From positions 12,376 to 76,375 of the forward strand of contig CAYPYG010000012.1 of assembly GCA_964415175.1 (NCBI GenBank): DNA of 64,000 nt. Direction: 5' to 3'. The notes beneath the pieces are model-generated. The model was not told the origin of the DNA. It did no database searches and saw only the letters and a list, made by a program, of their open reading frames with translations. The translations under genes and the position numbers were made by a program. Shown piece after piece: positions 27,233-35,964 of this stretch (within the stretch, counting starts at the first letter, position 1; each line of letters opens with the position of its first letter). The stretch is from UBA2231 sp964415175 (GTDB taxonomy: Bacteria > Elusimicrobiota > Elusimicrobia > Elusimicrobiales > UBA9959).

Positions 27233-30139
27233 TTACGCGCCGTCCCCGTTCTTTCCGCCGGATTTTTCCCGGTATTCCTTTTCGAGCCGTTCGCGGGTCT
27301 CGCGGAACCGCCTGGCCAGTTCCTCCTCCTTCCTGGCGTAGGAATCCTGCAGCGACACTTCCCTCTTCTGCAGGTCGGCCACTATCTGGCGCTCCTGCTC
27401 CAGCAGCGCCTTGAGCTTGGCCCTGTCGTTCTCCAGCTGGGAGGCCTTCAGCCGCAGGGAGGTCTCGAGGTCCTTTTCCTTTTCGGCGAAGGCCGCTTCC
27501 AGGCGCCCGGTCAGGGCCCGGAGCTTCTCGTCCTGCGCGCTTATCTTCCCGGCCAGTTCGCGGTTCTTTTCCTCCAGTTCGGTCTGCAGCCTGGCGACGT
27601 TCTCGGCCGCCTCGCGGTCCTTCTCTATCTCGGCAAGGTTGCCGGACATGAGGGACTGGTAACTGCGTTCCAGCTGCTCGTAGCGCGCTCTCAGCGCTTT
27701 CTCCTTCAGTGTGAAAGTCTCCTCCAGCGAGGCCGTCAGTTTCTTCTCGCGCTCGAGATAGGCCTTCTCCAGGCCGGCGGCCTGTTCCTGGTAGCGGGCC
27801 GCCAGTTCCCCGCGTATGAAGTCCATTTTGCTGAAGAACTCCTCCTGCCTGGACCTTTCCGTCATCCCGGAATTTTTCGCCATTTCCGCCATCTGTCCGA
27901 GGTAGTTCCGCTCCACTTTCTCGAGCTTCTCCAGATAGTCCTTTTCCATGACCTGGCGGAGATCGCGGGACTTGTTTATGTTCTCCTGGATCAGCAGCTG
28001 TTTCTCGTGCTCCAGCTCTTCGAGGCGCACGTTCACGGCCTCCAGTTCCTGTTTGGCGGAATTGGCCTCCTGCAGGGCCTGTTCGCGGCCCTTCGAGGCG
28101 ATGCGGACCTGCTCTTCCAGCGCTTTGACCCGGTAAAGGGCTTCTTCGATCCTGGCGCCCATGGCTCCCTGCATCGTCTGGGTCTCTATCGCGTGGCGCT
28201 CCGCGGCGCGCTTCTCCGCCTCTTCCCTGGACTGCCGTATCGCGGCGGCCTGGGCGGCGGCCCTTTCCTCCAGCAGCGACTCGTAACGGGCGCGCAGCGT
28301 TTCCAGTTCGGCCCTGGCCGCGGCGCGTTCGGCGGCCAGCGCGCGATCGGCCGCTTCCGCGCTTTCCCGGAGCTTGCGGTTGAGGTCCTCCAGCGCCCCT
28401 TTGAAGCCGGCCTCGATCCTGGCTTCGCGCTCCTTGAGCTCGTCCAGGAACCGTTTCTCGAAGCCGGCTTCGCGCGCCAGCAGTTCTTCCTGGCGGGCCC
28501 GGAAAGCCTGTTCGCGCGCGAGGTCCCTGGCCTCTAAACGTGCCAGTTCCGCCGCCAGTCTGCGGGCCGCTTCCTCTTCCAGCGTCCTCTCCCTGGCGGC
28601 GAAAGCCGCCTCCAGTTCTGCGGCCCGGGCCTTGTGGGCGGCCTCCAGTTTTTTCCCGGCCTCTTCCAGCCTCGCCTTCTCGGCGGCGGCGAAGGACCCG
28701 AAAGCTTTTTCCCGTTCGGCGGCCTGCGCCGACAGGAACAGGTTGTCGCCGCGCAGTTTCTCGTTCTCGGCCAGGCGTTCCTCTAGCTCCTTCCTGAGGG
28801 AAGAGCTCCTTTTCTCTATCTCGGCGTACTTCGCGGCCAGGGCTTTTTCCTTTATCGCCAGGCCCTCTTCCATGGAGGCCTTGTGAAGGGCCAGCTGCTC
28901 TTCGAAGGCCGCCGCGAGCTCGGTTTCCCGCCTGCGCAGCTGGGAGGCCAGGTCTTCGCGGTGCGACTGCAGGCGGGCCTGCTCGGCGGCCAGTTCGCGC
29001 TTCCTTTCCGCGGCTTCGGCCTCGGCCCTGGCCGTTTCCTCGCGCAGTTCCTCGCGGCGGGCCTCTATGTTCCTGTAAAGCCGTTTCTCTTTGGCCTCCA
29101 GCTCGGCGCGGGCCGCCGCGAGCTCCCGCCTGGCCTGTTCCTCCAGTCCGGCCGCTTTCCCGGCGGCGGCCGCTTCGGCGGCGCGCGCCTCCTCTTCCAG
29201 TTCTTTCCGGCGGGCGAGAAGTTCCGCTTCCCGCTCTTCCAGGCGCCGCCTGAGCTGTTCCTTCTCGGAGGCCCACTCCTGCTGTCTGCGGGCGAGTTCC
29301 CCGGCCGCTTCGGCCAGCCGCTCCTCCATCTTCGCCAGCCGGGCCGAAAAATCGGCCGCGGTCCGGTCGAGACGCTCGGCCAGCGTCTTCTCGGAGAGTT
29401 TCCTGTTCTCCTCCAGCCAGTCCGAATAGGTGGCGTAGAGCCGCTTCTCCCTTTCGGCGGTTTCGGCGGACATTTTTTCGGAGAGTTCCCTGATCTCCGC
29501 GAGGCGCTTTTCCTCCAGTCCCCTGGCCGCCGCCTCCAGTTCCAGCCGGTGCCTCGCGTCGCGCTCCTCCACGGCCTGCCGGAGACGCTGTTCCCAGATC
29601 GCCTCCATCTTCTTCAGCTGCCCGGCGGCCTCCTTCCTGGCCAGTTCCCTGCCGAGCTTCATCTGCTCTACGAAGGTCTCCCTTTCGGTCTTGAATTCGC
29701 TTTCGCGCTCCTCCTGCCACTGCCTGAAGATCTGTTCCATTTCGGAGCGCAGGCGCCGCTTCTGCTCCGAGATCTCCTCTTCCTTGCGGGCGATCTCCGC
29801 CTTGAGGCGTTCGCGCTCCTCTTCCAGCTCCCCGCGGTGCAGCGCCACGGCCTCGTCGAGCATCCTCTGGTATTTCTGCCAGAGCGCCGATTCCTTCTCG
29901 ACCAGCAGCTGCGCGACCTCCTGCTCCCGTTTCTTGATGCGCTCCTCGTGCCCGCGCAGCAGGGCTTCGTACTCGGCGTCCTTGGCCTTGTTGCTGTGCT
30001 GGATCTCCTCGAAAGAGCGGGCGCGGAGCGTGGAAAGTTCCGCCTCCTTCTCCCTGAGCTCGGAGGTCAGGCTGAGGATCATCTTGGCCGAGTCGAGCTC
30101 GGTCTCCTTCAGGATCTCCTCGTAATCTCCGCCGGTCAT
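27233..30139 (-). CDS. giant coiled-coil protein 2
   Basis: About 968 residues, nearly all heptad-patterned Glu/Lys/Arg/Ala/Leu coiled-coil with repeats such as LEEKNRELAGKISAQDEKL and no enzyme motif. No signal peptide or membrane helix is visible, so a cytoplasmic filament or scaffold is likely. Start ATG 30139 follows the upstream gene's stop by 12 bases; the two form an operon and look like paralogues. Its unusual composition opens long false frames on the other strand. Confidence 0.75.
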   Translation of the reverse strand: MTGGDYEEILKETELDSAKMILSLTSELREKEAELSTLRARSFEEIQHSNKAKDAEYEALLRGHEERIKKREQEVAQLLVEKESALWQKYQRMLDEAVALHRGELEEERERLKAEIARKEEEISEQKRRLRSEMEQIFRQWQEERESEFKTERETFVEQMKLGRELARKEAAGQLKKMEAIWEQRLRQAVEERDARHRLELEAAARGLEEKRLAEIRELSEKMSAETAEREKRLYATYSDWLEENRKLSEKTLAERLDRTAADFSARLAKMEERLAEAAGELARRQQEWASEKEQLRRRLEEREAELLARRKELEEEARAAEAAAAGKAAGLEEQARRELAAARAELEAKEKRLYRNIEARREELREETARAEAEAAERKRELAAEQARLQSHREDLASQLRRRETELAAAFEEQLALHKASMEEGLAIKEKALAAKYAEIEKRSSSLRKELEERLAENEKLRGDNLFLSAQAAEREKAFGSFAAAEKARLEEAGKKLEAAHKARAAELEAAFAARERTLEEEAARRLAAELARLEARDLAREQAFRARQEELLAREAGFEKRFLDELKEREARIEAGFKGALEDLNRKLRESAEAADRALAAERAAARAELETLRARYESLLEERAAAQAAAIRQSREEAEKRAAERHAIETQTMQGAMGARIEEALYRVKALEEQVRIASKGREQALQEANSAKQELEAVNVRLEELEHEKQLLIQENINKSRDLRQVMEKDYLEKLEKVERNYLGQMAEMAKNSGMTERSRQEEFFSKMDFIRGELAARYQEQAAGLEKAYLEREKKLTASLEETFTLKEKALRARYEQLERSYQSLMSGNLAEIEKDREAAENVARLQTELEEKNRELAGKISAQDEKLRALTGRLEAAFAEKEKDLETSLRLKASQLENDRAKLKALLEQERQIVADLQKREVSLQDSYARKEEELARRFRETRERLEKEYREKSGGKNGDGA

Positions 30140-30151
30140 GCGCAACGGGTC

Positions 30152-33100
30152 CTATTCCCCGTCCTCCGTTCCCCCGGGCCGTTTTTCGTAGCGTTCCTCG
30201 AGCTCTTTCTGTTTCCTTCCCCAGAAGGCCATCAGCTCTTCTTCCTTTTTCTGGTAACGGTCGAGGTATTCCTCTTCCTTCTGGCAGTTCAGCAGGGTCA
30301 GGCGGTTCCTCTCCTCTTCCGCTTCCCTGAGCCGGGCCCGCAGGGAGTCCTCGAGTTCCTTGCGCAGTTTGTCCATGGCGGCGCGGGTCTTCTCCAGTTC
30401 CGAATGGTAGTGCCGCTCCAGCTCGTCCTTGCGCTTGGAGAAATCCTCCTCCAGTTTGAGGCGCGCCTGCTTGGACCGGGCGAGTTCCTCGTCGAGCCGC
30501 TGGCCGAAAAGGGCCTCTTTCTTCTCGAACTCCGCGCGCAGCGCCTGCCGTTCCCGGTTCAGGATCTCCGATTTCTGGGCCTCCCAGGCGGTCCGGGCCT
30601 TCTCCCCGTCCTCCGAGATCTTCCTGGCGAGTTCCAGGTGGCGGCGTTCCAGGTCCATCTCCTTCTGCCTCGCCCCGGCCTCCAACTCCTCCCGCCTGCG
30701 GTCGAGCGCCTCCTCCTGGGCCGCCAGGTGCTCCCTGGCCCTGGCGTCCAGCGCGGATTCCAGCCGGGCCGCCCTGTCGGCGAACTCGGTTTCCAGTTTC
30801 TTGAGCCTCTCCTGGTAGGTCGCCTCGAGCCCGGCCCGGCGGGCCTCGTCGTCCAGCAGGGACCTTTCCCGTTCCTCCTCGCGCTGCCGTCTGGCTTCGG
30901 CGGCCAGTTCCGCGGCCTTCTCCTCGAAATTCTTCTGCAGCGCCGCTTCCTTGCCGCGCAGTTCCTCGAGCCGCTTGTCGTGCTCCTGCTCCAGGGCCGC
31001 GCGGTGCGCGTCGAGGGCGCGGTACATCTCCTCGCGGGCCCGCGCGAGCTTCTCGAAATTCTCGTGGTCCTTGCCCTGTGCGTCCTGCAGCAACCTGATC
31101 CTGGTCTCTCCCAGTTCCTGCTCCAGGCGGGCTTTCGCCGCGTCTATCTCCGCTTCCCGGCCCTTGACGGCCAGTTCGCGGGCCTTGAGGGCGTCCTCGA
31201 AACGGCGTTTCTCTTCGGCCAGGCGGAGGGAATATTCCTCCCTGGTTTGTTCCAGGCGGGTCTCCAGGTCCTTCTCCCGGCCGGCCAGCTCGCGCAGCAG
31301 GGAGGCTTTCTCGTCCTCCAGCCTGGCGGCCTTGTCGGAGTGCTCGTTCCGGAGCAGTTCCTCGCGCTGCCGCAGTTTTTCGTCGAGCAGCGCGGCCTGC
31401 TCCTCCTTCCAGGCCCGCAGCTTCTCCGCGGCGGCCTTCTCGGCGGCCAGCAGTTCCTGGTGATGGGTGCGGCGCACCTCCTTGAGGGTCTCTTCCAGCC
31501 CGGCCTCGCGGTCCCGCAGGGCCTGGCGCTGGGCCTCCAGTTCGGCCTTTATCTTGTCGTGCTCCTGCCGGGCCTGCGCTTCCAGCGCGGCCGACTTGGC
31601 GGCGAGCTGTTCCTTGAGCGCGGCCGCGGCTTCCAGTTCCTGCTGGGCGTATTTGAGGCGCAGCTCGTCCTCGAAATGGGCGTATTTCTTCTTGAGGACC
31701 TCGCGGTATTTGCGGAACTCCTCCTTGAGGCGCTCCTTTTCGGCGAGCCCGGCGCGTTCCTTCTCCAGGATCCATTCCTCTTCGCGGGCCTGCCAGGCCG
31801 CCGAGGACCGGCGGGCTTCGGCCGCGGCGCGCTCTTCCAGGGCCTTTTCCTTGGCCTTATAGGAGTCCTCCAGGGAACGGCGCGCGGCCTGGAGCCGTTC
31901 CTCGTAATGCAGTTCCAGTTCGCGGCGCGAATCCTCCTGGACCTGCGCCTGCTGCTGCAGCCAGTCGTTCTGCTCGCGGAGGAGCGACGCGCGCAGGGAC
32001 TCCTCCTTGAGCCTGTTCTCCTGCCGCAGTTTGTCGGCCTCGGCCCGGAGCCTGGCCTCGGCGGCCTCTTCCACGGCCTTCTCGCGTTTGCGCCAGTCCG
32101 CCTCCCAGCGGCGGTTGTTCTCTTCGACGGCCTCCTCCAGTTCCTTGCGCTGGGCCAGGGCCGTCTCGCGCCACTTCTCCCGGCTCTCCTCCACGGCCTT
32201 CTCGTAGGCGGCGTTGGTCTCCTCGTCGTGCTTCTTGACGAGCTCCACCACCTGCCGCTCCATCTCCAGCCGCATCTCCACGTACTCCTGCTCGCGCTGG
32301 CGGATATACCCCTGCAGGCGGTCGCGGATCTCGGAGAGTTCGCGCTGATGGGCGGCCTTCATCGCCTCCATCTCGGCTTCCTTCTCCAGCTTCAGGTCCG
32401 TTTCGCGCTCTTCCAGCCGCTTCAGCGCTTCCCCGTGGCGTCCGGCGAAGAGCTCCTCGATCTTTTTCAGGCGGGCGTCGTGGTCCTTCTCGAGCTCGCC
32501 GAGGAGGCGGGTCCGCTCTTCTTCGAGTTTGAGCCGGGCCTCCCGCCCCGCGACGGCCTCCCGCTCCGACAGCTCGGCCATCTTCGCCAGGTGCTCGTCC
32601 TCCAGCTGACGGCGGAACTTCTCGAGCTGCTCCTCCCTGGCCGCGTGCAGCGCGGAAAGTTCGCGCTCGCGCAGTTCCAGGCGCCCGCGCGCCTCCAGGT
32701 CGGTCCGTTCGGCCTCGATCCTGGACTTCTCCACCAGCTCCTTTTCCAGCGCCTCGTATTTGAGACGCAGGGCGTTCTCGCGCTCGGCGAAATTGTCCTC
32801 GTGGCGTTTAAGGAGGGCTTCCAGCTCCTCCTGCTTGAGCTCCTGCGTCCTGCGGGCCTCGTCGATCGCGGCGAGCTTTATCCGGCCTATCTCGGCCTCT
32901 TTCCCCGCGAGCTCCTGCTTGAGGGCCTGGATCTCCTTCTCCAGCTGCGCCCGGGCCTGCCGCCAGTTGGCGGTCTCCTCGTTGAGCAGCTGCTCGCGGA
33001 TCTTGGCCTTGAGGTCTGCCTCCATGGCCGTCTGGGTCTTCCAGTTCTCTTCCCAGGTGCGGATGGTGCCCTGCCACTTTTTGAGCACCTCCTCTTTCTG

Positions 33101-33274
33101 CTCTATCCGGGAGGTCAGGGAGCGGACGGCGGCGGTCTTGTTCTTCGCGTCCTCTTTAAGGCGGGAATTGTCGTCCTGCAGGGTGTGGATCTTCTCCACC
33201 GCCCAGCGCAGGGCCAGTTTGGCGGTCTCGATGTCGTTTATCGCCGCCGGGTCGAGCTTAGGCTCCTGTTCCAT
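30152..33274 (-). CDS. giant coiled-coil protein 1
   Basis: A 1040-residue coiled-coil protein. A short non-repetitive head (MEQEPKLDPAAINDIETAKLALRWAVEKIH) leads into an almost unbroken coil to the end. Phrases such as RLKYEALEKELVEKSR and EEYLDRYQKKEEELMAFW recur in the partner protein. Possible roles (inference): intermediate-filament-like cytoskeleton, polar scaffold or gliding-type motility structure. First gene of the two-gene unit; it has no clear promoter that I can point to in the 215-base gap before it. Confidence 0.75.
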   Translation of the reverse strand: MEQEPKLDPAAINDIETAKLALRWAVEKIHTLQDDNSRLKEDAKNKTAAVRSLTSRIEQKEEVLKKWQGTIRTWEENWKTQTAMEADLKAKIREQLLNEETANWRQARAQLEKEIQALKQELAGKEAEIGRIKLAAIDEARRTQELKQEELEALLKRHEDNFAERENALRLKYEALEKELVEKSRIEAERTDLEARGRLELRERELSALHAAREEQLEKFRRQLEDEHLAKMAELSEREAVAGREARLKLEEERTRLLGELEKDHDARLKKIEELFAGRHGEALKRLEERETDLKLEKEAEMEAMKAAHQRELSEIRDRLQGYIRQREQEYVEMRLEMERQVVELVKKHDEETNAAYEKAVEESREKWRETALAQRKELEEAVEENNRRWEADWRKREKAVEEAAEARLRAEADKLRQENRLKEESLRASLLREQNDWLQQQAQVQEDSRRELELHYEERLQAARRSLEDSYKAKEKALEERAAAEARRSSAAWQAREEEWILEKERAGLAEKERLKEEFRKYREVLKKKYAHFEDELRLKYAQQELEAAAALKEQLAAKSAALEAQARQEHDKIKAELEAQRQALRDREAGLEETLKEVRRTHHQELLAAEKAAAEKLRAWKEEQAALLDEKLRQREELLRNEHSDKAARLEDEKASLLRELAGREKDLETRLEQTREEYSLRLAEEKRRFEDALKARELAVKGREAEIDAAKARLEQELGETRIRLLQDAQGKDHENFEKLARAREEMYRALDAHRAALEQEHDKRLEELRGKEAALQKNFEEKAAELAAEARRQREEERERSLLDDEARRAGLEATYQERLKKLETEFADRAARLESALDARAREHLAAQEEALDRRREELEAGARQKEMDLERRHLELARKISEDGEKARTAWEAQKSEILNRERQALRAEFEKKEALFGQRLDEELARSKQARLKLEEDFSKRKDELERHYHSELEKTRAAMDKLRKELEDSLRARLREAEEERNRLTLLNCQKEEEYLDRYQKKEEELMAFWGRKQKELEERYEKRPGGTEDGE

Positions 33275-33436
33275 TTTTTAGCGTCCTCCGCTGACTTTGA
33301 AACCGAACGATAGTGCCCCTGGGGGCTCCAACGGATAAAATAGCAGACTGCGCCGCCGGTTTCAAGGATAATTATACAGGCGGCGTATTGAGGAAATATT
33401 AAATAGTTGTTAATTAGGGGGCGGGGCGGAAAGGCG

Positions 33437-33464
33437 AAAAAAAAGCCGGCCTCGCGGCCGGCTT
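33437..33464 (-). terminator. terminator of rpmB
   Basis: Read on the minus strand: 9-base stem AAGCCGGCC / GGCCGGCTT with GCGA loop followed by T8. It lies 26 bases after the L28 stop. Confidence 0.85.
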
Positions 33465-33489
33465 CGGCGCCAGGGGGCGCGGGGGCTTT

Positions 33490-33684
33490 TCAGCGGGCCG
33501 GTCTTACCGCGCGGCCGCTCTTTATGCAGGTCGTGCAGACGTACGCCGACCGGGGAGAGCCCTTTACCATGATCTTCTGTTTCTGAAGATTGGGCTTGAA
33601 AAGCCTCTTGGTCGCCACATGGGAGTGGCTGTAGGAATTGCCCGACTTGGGGGCTTTACCGCAGATCTCGCATTTGAATGCCAT
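33490..33684 (-). CDS. rpmB: 50S ribosomal protein L28
   Basis: A 64-residue L28 with the zinc-ribbon form: CEICGK (residues 5-10) and CTTCIK near the C terminus, plus SHSHVATKRLFKPNLQK. L28 sits near the E site of the large subunit. Single gene with its own terminator; divergent from the YjbQ gene. A longer in-frame extension to 34005 on the same strand is not supported. Confidence 0.95.
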   Translation of the reverse strand: MAFKCEICGKAPKSGNSYSHSHVATKRLFKPNLQKQKIMVKGSPRSAYVCTTCIKSGRAVRPAR

Positions 33685-33720
33685 AGTGGTCTTATTATAG
33701 CAAAAATCCCCGCCTCTTTG

Positions 33721-33726
33721 TAAAAT
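33721..33726 (+). promoter_or_regulatory. -10 box, leaderless promoter of yjbQ-like gene
   Basis: TAAAAT ends exactly 6 bases before the ATG at 33733; no Shine-Dalgarno is present. Confidence 0.45.
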
Positions 33727-33732
33727 GAAAGC

Positions 33733-34149
33733 ATGAGATCCCATACCGCCCACCTGTGGATGAACACCTCCGACCGCCGCGCCATGGTCGACATTACCGG
33801 CGAAGTCGAGGAAGAACTGGCCAGGAGCGGCATAAAAGAGGGCCTGTGCCTGGTCAACGCCATGCACATCACTTCCAGCGTCTTCATAAACGACGCCGAG
33901 AGCGGACTGCACCGCGACTTCCTGGAATGGCTGGAGCGCCTGGCCCCTTATTCGAAGGAAGGATATCACCATAACCGCACCGGCGAGGACAACGGCGACG
34001 CGCATCTCAAGCGCACCGTCATGGGGCGCGAGGTGGTGGTCGCCGTCACGAAAGGACGCCTGGATTTCGGCCCCTGGGAGCGGATCTTCTACGGCGAGTT
34101 CGACGGCCGCCGGAAGAAGCGGGTCATGGTCAAGATAATAGGGGAATGA
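33733..34149 (+). CDS. yjbQ: YjbQ family (UPF0047) protein
   Basis: A 138-residue UPF0047 protein. The family's conserved histidines and acids are present: CLVNAMHITSSVFIND, SGLHRDFLEWL, GYHHNRTGEDNGDAHLKR and GRLDFGPWERIFYGEFDG. Some members have weak thiamine-phosphate synthase activity; the true role is unclear. Stop overlaps the next start (ATGA). Confidence 0.88.
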   Translation: MRSHTAHLWMNTSDRRAMVDITGEVEEELARSGIKEGLCLVNAMHITSSVFINDAESGLHRDFLEWLERLAPYSKEGYHHNRTGEDNGDAHLKRTVMGREVVVAVTKGRLDFGPWERIFYGEFDGRRKKRVMVKIIGE

Positions 34150-34529
34150 GCATGAAAAGACGCGTTTACTATCACGATACGGACTGCGCCGGCGTCGTCT
34201 ATTACGGCAACTATCTCAAGTTCCTGGAGGAGGCCCGCACCGAGTACATGGAGGAGCGCGGCCTGTCGGTCAAAGCGCTGCTGGACGCGGGCTTCGGCTT
34301 CGTGGTCAAGCGGCAGGAGATAGACTACAAGTATCCCGCCCGCTACGGGGACACGGTGGAGATAGCCACCCGCGTGACGGAGGTCACCCCGTTCCGGGCG
34401 CGTTTCGAGTACGACCTGAAGAATCAGGAAGGCCGCATGCTGGCCAGGGCCGTGACCGATATGGTGTGCGTAGGGCCGGACCTCAGGATGAAGGAGATGG
34501 CCCCGGAACTTTCCGGCCGGCTGCGCTGA
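34146..34529 (+). CDS. ybgC: YbgC-type acyl-CoA thioesterase
   Basis: A 127-residue hot-dog-fold thioesterase. The active-site region YYHDTDCAGVVYYGNYLKFLEEARTEY is split here as HDTDCAGVVYYGNY and FLEEARTEYM, matching YbgC/4-hydroxybenzoyl-CoA thioesterases. It is not next to tol-pal genes, so a link to that system is not supported here. Translationally coupled to yjbQ. A second ATG two codons on (34152) is possible. Confidence 0.85.
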   Translation: MSMKRRVYYHDTDCAGVVYYGNYLKFLEEARTEYMEERGLSVKALLDAGFGFVVKRQEIDYKYPARYGDTVEIATRVTEVTPFRARFEYDLKNQEGRMLARAVTDMVCVGPDLRMKEMAPELSGRLR

Positions 34530-34557
34530 AAGGCCGCGCGGAGCGGCGTCCTTCCCC

Positions 34558-35964
34558 TCAGTCCTCTTTCAGTTCGGTCACCGGGCCGAACTCCGCTAGC
34601 GGCCGGTCGAACTTCGATTTGTCGCCTATGACGAAGATCACGGCCTTCGAAGGGTCGAAATACTTCTTTCCCGCCTTCAGCGCGTTCTCCGCGGAGACGG
34701 CCGAGACGTCGGCCACGAAAGAGTCCAGATAACCGGGTTTGAAGCCGTAAAGCTCCTCCAGCGCGCGCTCGGAGACCAGCTTGTGCGGGGTGGCGAACTT
34801 GAAGACGAAGGGGTTGACTATCGAGCCCTTGCTGCGCGACACTTCGTCCGCGGCCGGCGCCGCCGAGCCGGCCAGCCCCAGCTGCCGCAGCATCTCCGAG
34901 AGCGCCTGCGAATAGGTCTCGGGCTTGGTGCCGCAGTAGCTGAACAGGAAGCCGCCGTTCCTGCGGCGGGCATTGGCCGAATACACCGAGTAGGCCAGGC
35001 CGCGGGCGGTCCGCACTTCCCTGAAAAGCCGCGACTGGAAGCCGCCGCCCAGTATGTCCGTCATGACGGCGAGGGGATAATTGTCCGGGTCCAGGTAATC
35101 CGTGCCTTTCTGCATGACCACGAGGAAGGCCTGCGGCACCTTCTTGTCGATAAGGTACACCCTGCGGCCGGAGAGCTCCGGCGCCGGGGGGATGGCGGCC
35201 GCGGCGATCTCCGCCTTTTTCCAGCCGCCGAACTTTTCCCGCAGGGTCTCCAGCATCTTCTCGTCGGAAGGGAGATCCCCGCTCACCGCCAGTATCGCGT
35301 TGTTGGGGCGGTAGAAAGCGCCGTGAAAGGCCAGCAGGTCCGCGCGTGTTATCGAGCCCACGGTCTCCAGCTCCGTGCGGGTCCCGTAAGGGTGGGAGGG
35401 GCCGTAGAACACCCGCTTGGCCTCCCGCACCGCGCTCTCGTCGGGCTTGTCGTTGCGGCGCCGTATCACTTCCAGCTCCGAGTCGCGCGCGACCTTGACC
35501 TTCTCCTCCTCGAAAGCCGGGGCGATGAGCACGTCGGCGTAGATGTCCAGCACCTTGCCGAGGTCTTTCGTGAGCGCCGTCATGTCCAGGCGGGTCTCCT
35601 CGGAGAAGGCGTCGCCCGAGATGGAGGCCCCGAGGTATTCGAGGGTCCTGTCTATCTCGTCCGCCTTGTAGCGGGCGCTGCCGCCGTCCTTGACCAGGTA
35701 GGAGGTCATCTGCGCTATGCCGGCTTTGCCCGGCAGGTCGGCGGCGTTGCCGGCCCTGATGAAGGCCGAGATATGCACGACGGGAAGGGTATTGTCCCGC
35801 AGCATATAGACGGTCAGGCCGTTCTCCAGGACGTAGCGTTCCGGCTTGCCGGGCCTGAAGTCCAGCGGGCCGAACCTGGCCAGCACGGGATGATCGGCGA
35901 AAGAGAGGGCTGCGGTCGTCATGATAGCTCCTGAGAACAATATGGCGGACATTCGCTTTTTCAT
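34558..35964 (-). CDS. M16 peptidase homologue lacking the zinc motif
   Basis: A 468-residue secreted protein (signal peptide ILFSGAIMTTAALSFA). It has the M16 fold (ENGLTVYMLRDNTLPVVHISAFIRAG) but the HxxEH site is replaced in GIAQMTSYLVKDG, so it is the inactive partner. The substrate-binding RGLAYSVYSAN motif remains. Its start overlaps the stop of the active M16 gene by 4 bases, giving the usual active/inactive two-subunit zinc peptidase of the envelope. Confidence 0.85.
   Translation of the reverse strand: MKKRMSAILFSGAIMTTAALSFADHPVLARFGPLDFRPGKPERYVLENGLTVYMLRDNTLPVVHISAFIRAGNAADLPGKAGIAQMTSYLVKDGGSARYKADEIDRTLEYLGASISGDAFSEETRLDMTALTKDLGKVLDIYADVLIAPAFEEEKVKVARDSELEVIRRRNDKPDESAVREAKRVFYGPSHPYGTRTELETVGSITRADLLAFHGAFYRPNNAILAVSGDLPSDEKMLETLREKFGGWKKAEIAAAAIPPAPELSGRRVYLIDKKVPQAFLVVMQKGTDYLDPDNYPLAVMTDILGGGFQSRLFREVRTARGLAYSVYSANARRRNGGFLFSYCGTKPETYSQALSEMLRQLGLAGSAAPAADEVSRSKGSIVNPFVFKFATPHKLVSERALEELYGFKPGYLDSFVADVSAVSAENALKAGKKYFDPSKAVIFVIGDKSKFDRPLAEFGPVTELKED

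Noticed and set aside
27204..31775. A 1523-codon minus-strand frame crossing both coiled-coil genes
   Set aside because: Arg/Gly/Pro-rich composition and overlap with two coherent genes mark it as an out-of-frame shadow.
28883..33313. A 1476-codon open frame on the plus strand opposite the coiled-coil genes
   Set aside because: It is a shadow of the Glu/Lys-rich coils in GC-rich codons; the translated sequence is low-complexity Leu/Pro/Gly with no start signals. The minus-strand coils have proper starts and operon layout.
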